Assembly: GCA_014841595.1 (NCBI GenBank)
Contig: JACYUE010000003.1
Location: forward strand, 308,753 to 372,752
Direction of reading: 5' to 3'
Origin: Oxalobacteraceae sp. CFBP 8761
Lineage (GTDB): Bacteria; Pseudomonadota; Gammaproteobacteria; Burkholderiales; Burkholderiaceae_D
Length of the DNA: 64,000 bases
How positions within the stretch are numbered: position 1 is the stretch's first letter; each line of letters opens with the position of its first letter. Below are positions 8,575-15,972 of this stretch, piece by piece. The notes beneath the pieces were generated by a model. It ran no database searches, was not told the origin of the DNA, and worked only from the letters and a program-made list of their open reading frames with translations. Both the position numbers and the translations under genes were made by a program.

Positions 8575-8650
8575 TGTGCCTCCTGTTGGATAAATCTGTC
8601 TGTAACTACCTGTGTTATTTGCAGTGAGGTAGAAATAATATGCGTCTGAG

Positions 8651-8781
8651 GTCCGCTTTTGGCCGAAACCGGAAGTTCTTCGCGCTCAGTGTAACTCAGC
8701 AAGAAGCAGTGGACTTCGCTACTTCACGCCTGCAGTCGTCGCAGCAATTTCCAAAACGCCGTATCTATTTCGGTAAGTCAC
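8651..8781 (+). repeat. 131-bp dispersed repeat, type 2, copy 1
   Basis: Begins GTCCGCTTTTGGCCGAAACC, continues with CAGTGTAACTCAGCAAGAAG and TTCGCTACTTCACGCCTGCA, and ends CTATTTCGGTAAGTCAC. Two further copies (9955-10085, 14162-14290) match over the full length and stop at the same base. The left end can form a hairpin. At its right end the sequence switches directly to a 3' gene fragment (8782-8868). Confidence 0.85.
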
Positions 8782-8868
8782 ACGATCGGCCAGATCATGC
8801 GCACGACCCTCGACAGCATCAGCGCACTCGAGCGCGGCGAGCCGCTCGTCGACCGGATTCCCGGTTGA
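8782..8868 (+). pseudogene. 3' fragment of an unidentified gene, possibly a 2-hydroxyacid dehydrogenase
   Basis: Immediately after the type 2 repeat there are 28 sense codons ending in TGA at 8866-8868. They read TIGQIMRTTLDSISALERG then EPLVDRIPG. This looks like the last helix and tail of an NAD-dependent 2-hydroxyacid dehydrogenase (a helix, then xxxLERGEPLxxxV), but the match is short. No start or body of the gene is present. Confidence 0.35.
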
Positions 8869-8956
8869 TGCAGGGCGCATGAATCGTTCCCCTCGCTGGA
8901 CAGGCTACCCTGTCTGCGCTACGGTGCACGGGTCGAGCCACCATGGGGGAGAGCAG

Positions 8957-9448
8957 ATGCACATCGAGACGGTCCGCTTCGAGCGGATATTTGACGTCCA
9001 GTCGGGGACATTCAGTTTCGAAGCGGGTGGCAAGCGCGAGTTCGGCGTCATCTTCGATCACAAGAGTGTGCCTGATGCGGGATCGACCTTTGCCGTTGTC
9101 CTGGACGAACCGGGCAACTGGCAAACGGTAGCTGGCTGGCGCGATCTTTCCACCGCCAGAGTGGGGCTCAAGCGCAGCGCTTGGGCTGTTGCAATCGACC
9201 TACTGTTCGATTTTTATTTCGTCCTCATTCCAATCCCCGCGCTGGCACTGGTGTTGGGCGGCCCGTGGGCGGCCCTGGGGACATTTGGCCTGATGGTACT
9301 GGGCGCCTGCGCCATGGTCGTGGGTGCGGCCAGGCACAACCGCCAGATCGAGCGGGCGCTGCGGGCCGTTCGCCCATCGCCGCCCCGCGCAGTCACAGGG
9401 CCCGACATACCGGCGCGGAGCGGCGATCCCACGGCGCCTGCGCATTGA
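8957..9448 (+). CDS. Small two-helix membrane protein of unknown function
   Basis: 163 residues from ATG 8957, preceded by GGGGGAGAG; an earlier ATG at 8879 would add an unlikely 26-residue head. A soluble N-terminal beta-rich part of about 70 residues (contains FDVQSGTFSFEAGGKREFG) is followed by two transmembrane helices (about residues 75-120) and a basic, Pro-rich tail. Codon use is GC-rich like the core chromosome. No family recognised. Confidence 0.6.
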   Translation: MHIETVRFERIFDVQSGTFSFEAGGKREFGVIFDHKSVPDAGSTFAVVLDEPGNWQTVAGWRDLSTARVGLKRSAWAVAIDLLFDFYFVLIPIPALALVLGGPWAALGTFGLMVLGACAMVVGAARHNRQIERALRAVRPSPPRAVTGPDIPARSGDPTAPAH

Positions 9449-9698
9449 GCAGCGCGCCCTTCGACGCGCCAAGTGGCGGATCGAGCACGAAGCGCGGTAT
9501 CCACAGCGTTATGCCCGACTGCGGCAGCGGCACGCCGTACACACCGCCCGACTGGCTGCGCCTGATGGCACCACAGGTCCCGGGTGGCGTGTCACCCAGT
9601 GCTGAATGCAGGCGTAGCCGCAGCCGCGTTCATATGGCGTTCTGGCTGCATAGCGGGAGGCCGGTGTCGATCCTAAGCAGACCTCCACGTTCCACTTG
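9449..9698. other. Gap with a possible decayed gene fragment
   Basis: No convincing complete gene. On the minus strand a frame between about 9600 and 9450 reads ALGDTPPGTCGAIRRSQSGG and PFVLDPPLGASK-like residues with good codon bias. It could be a piece of a lost gene, but I cannot name it. Confidence 0.25.
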
Positions 9699-9923
9699 TC
9701 ATTTTTTCTGGGAGTACTCCTTATCCGGGTCTAACTCTCTGTGCTCACGTACGATGGGAGCCTGGAGATTGAACCAGATGTAACTGACCATGCCAGCGAG
9801 GGCATGCAAATGCTGGCTGCGTTCAGTTTCTGACAATGTGCGGATTATGGTGTCTGCCTCATTGATGTCTTTACCAATTCGTTCGTACACCAACATAAGC
9901 TGTTGTGCAGTTGGAAGATCCAT
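9699..9923 (-). CDS. Small hypothetical protein
   Basis: 74 residues from ATG 9923, with AAAGG about nine bases upstream. It is helical and soluble (LMLVYERIGKDINEADTIIR), with no known motif. The type 2 repeat copy at 9955-10085 lies 31 bp upstream of its start, repeating the gene/repeat arrangement of this zone. Confidence 0.45.
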   Translation of the reverse strand: MDLPTAQQLMLVYERIGKDINEADTIIRTLSETERSQHLHALAGMVSYIWFNLQAPIVREHRELDPDKEYSQKK

Positions 9924-9954
9924 TCGCGCCTTTCAAACTCGCAAGCTCTCAAAC

Positions 9955-10085
9955 GTCCGGTTTTGGCCGAAAGCGGAAGTTCATCGCGCTCAGTGTAACT
10001 AAGCAAGAAATAGTGATTTTCTCTACTTCACGCCTGCAGTTGTTGCTGCAATTTTCAAAACGTCGCATCTATTTCGGTAAGTCAC
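9955..10085 (+). repeat. 131-bp dispersed repeat, type 2, copy 2
   Basis: Same length and ends as the copy at 8651-8781, with about 20 substitutions. The left hairpin box is GTCCGGTTTTGGCCGAAAGC and the right end is TATTTCGGTAAGTCAC. Right after it, a 15-codon open stretch (QLKVQRDSDQFARNR) runs to a stop at about 10132, which may be another 3' gene scrap. Confidence 0.85.
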
Positions 10086-10514
10086 AGCTCAAGGTGCAGC
10101 GCGATTCCGACCAATTCGCTAGAAACCGGTGAAGCAGCGGCGCTTCGAAACGTGCGAAAGACGCACTCTCGAGCGCCTGCTGCTAGATGAGGCTGCAAAC
10201 CGGCCAACATACTTGCATGGCGCGACAGAGCGCCGGTACGCAGGCCGACATGTAAGCGTAAGTATGGACGGAAGGCTGCAGGTAACGCGTAGGGGCGTGA
10301 AGCAAAAATTTTGTACCCCAAAAAGACCAAGTTCGACAAACTTCCTAAGAAAGGCATCAGTGTAGGCACCAGCTTGCTGACCTTGTAGCAAATTGAGGGC
10401 GTCCATGATGAGCATAAATACTGTGTGTGCGCACAGTATTTATTATTATTAATTTTTATATAATGAATTTTTACATTTTTCATGTTGCGAGTGCTTCAGT
10501 GCTGTAGGGCTGAA
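10086..10514. other. Intergenic stretch, no gene recognised
   Basis: No frame here has a plausible start, ribosome site and codon use. A short 3' gene scrap may occupy 10086-10132. The part around 10430-10480 is very AT-rich (runs of TTATT) and could hold a promoter for the downstream plus-strand gene. Confidence 0.4.
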
Positions 10515-10772
10515 ATGAGGGCAGAACTGAACGCACGTATGAATGAACGTCGACTTAAACCGCGTGCTGACTTCTCGTCCCTTCAAATCCGAGAACAGCT
10601 TGTATTTCGTTTTAATAGTGCTCTTGGGCCACCGAACAAGGCTGACTTGGCTATACAAGAAGCCTTTTTAAAAGGGATGATGAGCCCAGGAGAGACACAG
10701 CTCTTCATTAGCATGTGCGAGTACGTACTTGAAATTGTTGGACGGCATGCTAGGCGTGATCATCTTGGGTGA
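10515..10772 (+). CDS. Small hypothetical protein
   Basis: About 85 residues from ATG 10515; an ATG at 10482 is also possible. It is charged and helical (MRAELNARMNERRLKPRADF, then QEAFLKGMMSPGETQLFISM). No motif recognised. Its 3' end overlaps the convergent small gene 10750-10947 by 23 bp, so one of the two may not be real. Confidence 0.4.
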   Translation: MRAELNARMNERRLKPRADFSSLQIREQLVFRFNSALGPPNKADLAIQEAFLKGMMSPGETQLFISMCEYVLEIVGRHARRDHLG

Positions 10773-10947
10773 CCGCCGCAACACCGGGCCGCCGTGGCCC
10801 ACCCTCTATTAACACACGCTGCGCGACGTGCAAATCTACGCCTAGTTGGTGTGCAGATTCAATACCTGCTGCTAAGCCAAATGCAACGGAAACTGCAACA
10901 GTTAAATCTACGTGAGCTGCGGCCAGTCGATCGATTCGATTTTCCAT
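10750..10947 (-). CDS. Small hypothetical protein
   Basis: 65 residues from ATG 10947 with AGGAT seven bases upstream. Reads MENRIDRLAAAHVDLTVAVS and ends VTQDDHA. No signal peptide or known motif. The good ribosome site is the main support. Confidence 0.35.
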   Translation of the reverse strand: MENRIDRLAAAHVDLTVAVSVAFGLAAGIESAHQLGVDLHVAQRVLIEGGPRRPGVAAVTQDDHA

Positions 10948-11031
10948 GCGTCAATCCTATCGTGTTAGCTCAGCCATGGGGCACTCTGTTGAGGTGCTCG
11001 AGTCTATGACGAGGTGCGGCGTGGCCTGCCT

Positions 11032-11226
11032 CTAAGCGTGCTTCCTGAATAATTTGCACCCCACCCACCCGATCAAGCCGACTAGGACCACAATCGAGGC
11101 CTGCATCGAATACACCTCAAGAGTTTGAGGACAGCTCCACATGCAGACGGAAATGTTGAAGATTGCTGATAGGGCTAGTACGACGACCAGTGCCACCAGG
11201 GCAAACGAAAGCAGTACCTTTTTCAT
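11032..11226 (-). CDS. Small membrane protein
   Basis: 64 residues; AGGGG lies just upstream of ATG 11226. Two hydrophobic segments: LLSFALVALVVVLALSAIF at the N-terminus and IVVLVGLIGWVGCKLF near the end, with a short loop holding two cysteines. No function can be inferred. A type 1 repeat starts 49 bp upstream. Confidence 0.5.
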   Translation of the reverse strand: MKKVLLSFALVALVVVLALSAIFNISVCMWSCPQTLEVYSMQASIVVLVGLIGWVGCKLFRKHA

Positions 11227-11274
11227 AAGCCCCTATTGTGGAGTACCGCGAGTTAGCTGAATGGCAGTGCCGTG

Positions 11275-11340
11275 GTCTGCTCTTGGCCGAACTCGGCCGT
11301 TCGACTCAGCTTAGCAGGTTGGCAGGATGGAAAAGTCCCT
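11275..11340 (+). repeat. Dispersed repeat, type 1, copy h
   Basis: GTCTGCTCTTGGCCGAACTC, GGCCGTTCGACTCAGCTTAG and CAGGTTGGCAGGATGGAAAA, in the same order as the other type 1 copies. The right inverted block is not clear. It lies upstream of the minus-strand gene 11032-11226. Confidence 0.6.
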
Positions 11341-11407
11341 ATTGTGTACACGGGTAGGTGTCGACCAATGGCGAACGTGGATTGCATCCAAAGAATTCCA
11401 CAGCCAG

Positions 11408-11905
11408 CTAATTCTCTTCGGATTCAGGCAAGTGGACTGCCTGGCCGCCGTCAATGCGTAATGCGTATCCTGATGCCCAGAAAGAAACCGGTGCGGAATC
11501 GATGGCCCAAATGTGAAGAATCGGGAAGTCAGTCGAATACCTATCCTCTGTTGGCTCGTATTCGAGCGTAACTTGCCTCGATTCCGAAGACGGTTGGGGG
11601 AGCGCTACACACCCCTCGCCCACATACATGCCATGACTTTTCTGCAATCGAATACCGAATGTTTTACAGGTATTAGAGGGGCGATTAGTGATCGCCAGCT
11701 TGGCTATCCCACTTGGATAATAAACGGTAACTTCGGTCTTCAGTCCGCTTGTCACCGTGGTTACTTTCACTCGCTCGCTGAAAAACTGATTGATTTCAAG
11801 GCATATGCCATGCTAACAAAAGTTAGGATGAAATGGTGGAGGAGTAGCCCCGGCTTCAGGAACGGCGAGAAAAAACATCACAAGCAAGAATTCTTGAAAT
11901 CTCAT
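11408..11905 (-). pseudogene. Exported protein gene interrupted by an in-frame amber codon
   Basis: A signal peptide starts at ATG 11905 (MRFQEFLLVMFFLAVPEAGA). The same frame meets TAG at 11813-11815 after TPPPFHPNFC, then continues open as HGICLEINQFFSERVKVTTV to a stop at 11408. The full frame is 165 codons. The downstream part alone (from GTG 11770, 120 residues) has no export signal. It is therefore a secreted-protein gene broken by one base change, or one with read-through. Function unknown. A type 1 repeat lies 32 bp upstream. Confidence 0.6.
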
Positions 11906-11936
11906 TGTTCACATTTCCCGTCTTCTCATGTTACAT

Positions 11937-12040
11937 GTCCGAATCTGGCCAAACTCGGCCGTTCGCGTCAGCGTAGCACGTTGCCGGGCAAAAAAATCAC
12001 CGACTGTCTCGACAGGCAGCTTTCGACCCAAAGCGGCCCC
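11937..12040 (+). repeat. Dispersed repeat, type 1, copy i
   Basis: GTCCGAATCTGGCCAAACTC, GGCCGTTCGCGTCAGCGTAG and CACGTTGCCGGG, then GACAGGCAGCTTTCGACCC and AAAGCGGCCCC. Both the left block and the inverse right block are present. It is just upstream of the minus-strand gene 11408-11905. Confidence 0.6.
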
Positions 12041-12206
12041 TCAAGCGCGCTTTGCTCTGAAACGGAAATCGCCTCGCATGTTCATAGAGGCCGCGAACTC
12101 GGCGGGCTTCGTCTAGCAGCAATGGATGATAGGCTGTTCTCGGTTCTATAGGGCAAGATCAGTAGTGTGGTAGGGAAACGACCAGACAATCGACTAGCCT
12201 TACAGC

Positions 12207-13403
12207 ATGGTAGAGCTTGCTGGTATCCTCGCGGATTCCGACCTCTCCCGATTTGCCACTGTGACATCGCTCGATCCTGCAACCGTCATTCTTACGTCGA
12301 CCCTGATGTCGGCGGCGATGACCATCGTGTTATTTTCCGCGTACCATAGCTTCCCTGCCGAAGTGCAAGGGCTGGGCCATCAAGCGCTCGGCATGTTATC
12401 GCTGACGGCGAGCGGATTGCTATTTTGCGCGGGGCCACTGATTCCGGAAGGGGTGTTACTGTTCGTGGCGAATAGCACTATGCTAGGCGCAGCCGGGCTA
12501 ATGCTGATCGGCACCCAGTTATTATATGGCCGTAAGCCGAGCTGGTGGTGGTTGGCGCTGACGTGGGTAGTCGGCATGGTCTGTCTGGTCGGATGGTACG
12601 TGATCACTCAGGACTACGCGTTGCGAGTAGCGGTATTTTCATTGTTGACGCTGTCGTTCTACGTGGCACAACTGGTGCTGTTGGTTCGCTATGGTGAACG
12701 CCACTTCTCCAGCTGGTTCTTTGGCTCCCTGTTGCTGGTGCAGTCAATGGTGCTGCTATTGCGGTCAGTCGCGGCGCTCAATGGCGCGGTCGGCACTAGC
12801 AACGCTAGCAACGGCGCGGTACAGGGCATTTTCCTGCTAACCGCCAACTTCATGACGCTGATGATGGCGGTCGGTTTCATGACCGTCGCTACTCGGCGCC
12901 TGCAGGTTGTGATGGAGCACCGTTCCTGCACGGATCCACTGACCGGGGTGCTGAACCGGCGCGGTTTCGCCACTGCCTACTGCCGCGAGGTGGAGCTCAT
13001 GAAACGCCACGGCGAGCCCATCTCCCTGCTCAGTATCGACCTCGACTACTTCAAGGCCATCAACGACCAGCACGGCCACGCGGTCGGCGATCAGGTACTA
13101 GTGCATGCGGCGCGAACCACCATCTCGGCGCTGCGCGAGATCGACCACGTGGCGCGTTTCGGTGGTGAGGAATTCATCGTGCTGCTGTCGGGGATCACGG
13201 TCGAGCAGGCGAAAGCGACGGCTCAACGCATTCAGGCGACGCTGCTTGCGGCGCGCGGCGGCGACGTGCCAGACTATACGGTCAGCATCGGCATTGCCAG
13301 CCAGCAGGCGCCAGACGAGAGCCTGGAAGCCCTGATGGCACGCGCTGACGCTGCCCTCTACCGCGCCAAGGCGGCTGGTCGCGACCGCAGCGAGGTAGCG
13401 TAA
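12207..13403 (+). CDS. Membrane-bound diguanylate cyclase (GGDEF protein)
   Basis: 398 residues. About six or seven transmembrane helices fill residues 25-235. A GGDEF domain follows from about 245: it begins with DPLTGVLNRRGF, has SIDLDYFKAIND, the signature GGEEF near 319-323, and an inhibitory RxxD site (REID) five residues before it. This enzyme makes cyclic di-GMP from two GTP, so it is predicted active and feedback-inhibited. The membrane part resembles no named sensor domain I can place. It may respond to a membrane or periplasmic cue. No EAL domain. Confidence 0.92.
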   Translation: MVELAGILADSDLSRFATVTSLDPATVILTSTLMSAAMTIVLFSAYHSFPAEVQGLGHQALGMLSLTASGLLFCAGPLIPEGVLLFVANSTMLGAAGLMLIGTQLLYGRKPSWWWLALTWVVGMVCLVGWYVITQDYALRVAVFSLLTLSFYVAQLVLLVRYGERHFSSWFFGSLLLVQSMVLLLRSVAALNGAVGTSNASNGAVQGIFLLTANFMTLMMAVGFMTVATRRLQVVMEHRSCTDPLTGVLNRRGFATAYCREVELMKRHGEPISLLSIDLDYFKAINDQHGHAVGDQVLVHAARTTISALREIDHVARFGGEEFIVLLSGITVEQAKATAQRIQATLLAARGGDVPDYTVSIGIASQQAPDESLEALMARADAALYRAKAAGRDRSEVA

Positions 13404-13709
13404 GCGCATAGGCGCGGCGCCATCCGGCACTACGCTGCTGATGGGCAACCCAGCCAATCAGGTAGTCCACGATCTGCGGTCGTAATAATGTAAATCGCCA
13501 GGAAAATTAGCAGGCTGTTTGATGTGACTCAGACGATCAAGTCACGACCTACAGCTTACGAATAACTGTAACGCTGCACACCAGCTTTGTGCAATAACTC
13601 ATGACTGCTAATGGTTAAACCCGTTTGCTGGCACTGCTCTACGTGTTATCGCATGACTGGTTAGCTGCCAACGCGAAAGGCGGAATACGACCCGAAGCGG
13701 ACGCTGGAG
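13404..13709. other. Intergenic stretch with a partial type 1 repeat
   Basis: No gene seen. From about 13683 the sequence GGAATACGACCCGAAGCGGA matches the right block of the type 1 repeat (TTCGACCCAAAGCGGAC). It separates two convergent genes, the cyclase and the acetyltransferase. Confidence 0.4.
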
Positions 13710-14135
13710 TCACAACAAAAATTTAACGAAACGCATGCGCTTTTCTTTATAGCCGTTTCGCTCATAAAACATGTGCGCTCGAGTGCGCGCAGTGCTGCTG
13801 GACAATTCGATTTGTGAACAGCCGTGCTGCGTCGCAAACCGCTCTGCAGCGGTCAATAAATGTGCTCCTACGCCCGAACTCCTGCATTTGTCATCGACCA
13901 CCAAAGCAGATAGTAGAGCCCATGAGCCTTCGACATGTAACGGCTTCATGATGTGCACTATCGCGACTCCAACAGTGCTGCCGCGGTCCTCCGCTACAAA
14001 TGCCTGTCCCAAGGAACCGCAGCGCAGCGCATGGAGCTGTTTCTCTACTTGGTCCGGTTCAGTTGAATATCCGAGCTGTCCAAACAAATGAACGATACGC
14101 TCTAGGTCCTCAGTCGCAGCTGTACGAATTTTCAT
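13710..14135 (-). CDS. GNAT-family N-acetyltransferase
   Basis: 141 residues from ATG 14135. A longer frame from 14213 would translate the upstream repeat (LLSAKSGP) and is rejected. The GNAT fold is recognisable: N-terminal MKIRTAATEDLERIVHLFGQ, a central strand ALLSALVVDDKCRSSGVGAH with the acetyl-CoA loop (RxxGxG/A as RSSGVGAH), and C-terminal AHMFYERNGYKEKRMRFVK. Such enzymes transfer acetyl from acetyl-CoA to amines. The substrate is not predictable. The 129-bp repeat copy ends 27 bp upstream. Confidence 0.85.
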   Translation of the reverse strand: MKIRTAATEDLERIVHLFGQLGYSTEPDQVEKQLHALRCGSLGQAFVAEDRGSTVGVAIVHIMKPLHVEGSWALLSALVVDDKCRSSGVGAHLLTAAERFATQHGCSQIELSSSTARTRAHMFYERNGYKEKRMRFVKFLL

Positions 14136-14161
14136 CTTGGGTAAATACGAGGATTGCGTAG

Positions 14162-14290
14162 GTCCGCTTTTGGCCGAAAGCAGAAGTTCGTCGTCGCCAG
14201 TGTAACTCAGCAAGAAGCGGTGGATTTCGCTACTTCATGCCCTGTCGTCGCAGTAATTTCCAAAACGTCGCATCTATTTCGGAAAGTCAC
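14162..14290 (+). repeat. 129-bp dispersed repeat, type 2, copy 3
   Basis: Same start (GTCCGCTTTTGGCCGAAAGC) and same end (TATTTCGGAAAGTCAC) as the copies at 8651 and 9955, with a net loss of two bases near the middle. At its right end the sequence becomes coding for a TDT transporter that lacks its native N-terminus. The repeat frame stays open and fuses to it. Confidence 0.85.
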
Positions 14291-15353
14291 ATTTGCGGCA
14301 ACGATGGGCACCGGCATCTTGTCGCTCGCGCTCGCCCAACTTCCAGGCGCGCTCCCGGGAATGGCCCGCCTGGCCGAGGGACTTTGGCTTTTTAACATTG
14401 CGCTGTTCGTATTGTTTGCCGCGCTGTACAGCGCGCGCTGGGTCATGTTTTTCGACGAAGCGAAACAGGTGTTCGGCCATGCGACCGTCTCCATGTTCTT
14501 CGGTACCATTCCCATGGGCTTAGCTACAATTATCAATGGATTTCTCAGCTTTGGCGTGTCGCGCTGGGGCGCCGCCGCCGTCGCGGTGGCCGAAGCTTTG
14601 TGGTGGATCGATGTGGCCATGGCACTTGCTTGCGGCGTCCTCATTCCTTACCTGATGTTCACGCGCCAGCAGCACAGCATCGACCAAATGACGGCGGTCT
14701 GGCTGCTGCCGGTCGTCGCTGCCGAGGTTGCAGCGGCGAGCGCCGGGCTGCTTGTGCCGCACCTGCAGGATGGTGGCGCGCGCTTCACAGTCCTGATCAC
14801 CGGCTACGTGCTGTGGGCATACTCGGTGCCAGTGGCGCTCAGCATTCTCGCGATTCTGTTATTACGCATGGCCCTGCACAAACTGCCGCACGAAAGCATG
14901 GCGGCATCAAGCTGGCTGGCGCTCGGGCCAGTGGGCACCGGCGCGCTCGGCATGCTGGTGCTCGGCGCCGCCGCGCCGGCGACGCTGGCGCCGTTTGGCC
15001 TGGCCGAGGTTGGCCACGTGGCCAACGGGATGGGCGTGGTGAGCGGCCTGCTGCTTTGGGGACTCGGCCTGTGGTGGATGATGCTGGCAACCCTGATTAC
15101 GCTGCGCTACTTCAGGGCAGCCGTTCCATTCAACCTGGGCTGGTGGGGCTATACCTTTCCGCTCGGCGTATTCGCGGTCACCACGCTGCGTCTGGCGAAG
15201 GTGCTCGATTCGCTGTTCTTCGAGGTCTTCGGCAGCGCGCTGGTAGTGGTACTGGCAAGCCTGTGGCTGGTTGTCGCATGGCGCACCGCGCTCGGCGCTT
15301 ACCGTGGCAACCTGTTCGTCTCTCCCTGTATTGCGTCGATGAACCGGCCCTGA
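14291..15353 (+). pseudogene. TDT-family (TehA/Mae1-like) transporter lacking its 5' end
   Basis: About 350 residues of a voltage-dependent anion channel/TDT transporter with about nine hydrophobic segments. It opens at FAATMGTGILSLALAQLPG, matching the conserved first helix motif (xxMGTGI) of the family. Family members carry roughly 15-40 further residues before this, but here the 129-bp repeat abuts instead. An in-frame ATG at 14304, or an ATG inside the repeat (14154), might still start a product. TDT proteins export C4-dicarboxylates, sulfite or tellurite-related anions. I call it truncated; residual function is possible. Confidence 0.65.
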
Positions 15354-15363
15354 AGGCCAACGT

Positions 15364-15972
15364 TCAGCGCGCCAGTTGCGCCGCGCGCGCCAGTGTCGCG
15401 ACGATTTGCGGGGCCACAGTTGGCGACGTACAAACAGATAGCGGACTCGGATGAGGCATTTCCAGTACGATCAAGCCCGGCCGCCTGGCCTCGATGGCAG
15501 CGTGGGCCTGGCGGGCCGTGCGTCCGGCCAGCACGACCACCCGCAGGCATGGCAGGAGGTCCAGCACATCGCCTAGCATGGCGATGCCTGCGCGTACCGC
15601 CGCCACACCCAGGCGCGCCGGCGGAGCTTGCTCGTCGGCCAGCCAGGGCACGGTATTCCACAGCACGGTACGCGCACGCGCGACGGCGGCTTGCGCCAGG
15701 AAACGTTGAAGATTGCGCTGCGCAGGACCAGGATTGTCGCGCGAGACGAAGCGCGGGCGCATCGCATGGCGCGCCGGCGCTTCCAGCAAGATGAGAATGG
15801 ACGCATCGGCGCCGCCGTCCAGCGGATCGAAGTACGGCAGCGCGCGGACGGCTGCGTGCGTGTCGACCCACTGGTTGAGCGCGACCACATGGGGAAGAGA
15901 CAGCAGTTCGACGCGGCGTGCCAGTTCGGCTACATCGTCCAGCAAGGGAGCCACCGGCACGCCAGACGTCAC
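15364..15972 (-). CDS. Uracil-DNA glycosylase superfamily protein
   Basis: 202 residues. ILILLEAPARHAM with FVSRDNPGPAQRNLQRFL and TVLWNTVPW matches the N-terminal part of family-4-like UDG proteins. HPSPLS near the end supplies the conserved His loop. Such enzymes excise uracil from DNA, but key residues vary between subfamilies, so activity is not certain. The start overlaps the stop of the beta-propeller gene (ATGA), making it the last gene of the sigma-factor operon. It converges with the TDT gene. Confidence 0.75.
   Translation of the reverse strand: MTSGVPVAPLLDDVAELARRVELLSLPHVVALNQWVDTHAAVRALPYFDPLDGGADASILILLEAPARHAMRPRFVSRDNPGPAQRNLQRFLAQAAVARARTVLWNTVPWLADEQAPPARLGVAAVRAGIAMLGDVLDLLPCLRVVVLAGRTARQAHAAIEARRPGLIVLEMPHPSPLSVCTSPTVAPQIVATLARAAQLAR

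Noticed and set aside
3085..11815. Amber codons read as sense (recoding or pyrrolysine)
   Set aside because: Only two cases, in an IS transposase and an orphan gene. Core genes use TAA/TGA/TAG as normal stops and no pylT/pylS is seen.
3865..12040. Type 1 repeats as integron attC sites
   Set aside because: The layout is cassette-like, but I could not find consistent paired core sites (RYYYAAC and GTTRRRY) at the ends, and the recombinase nearby lacks integron-integrase features. A single GTTGGAT near 5020 is not enough.
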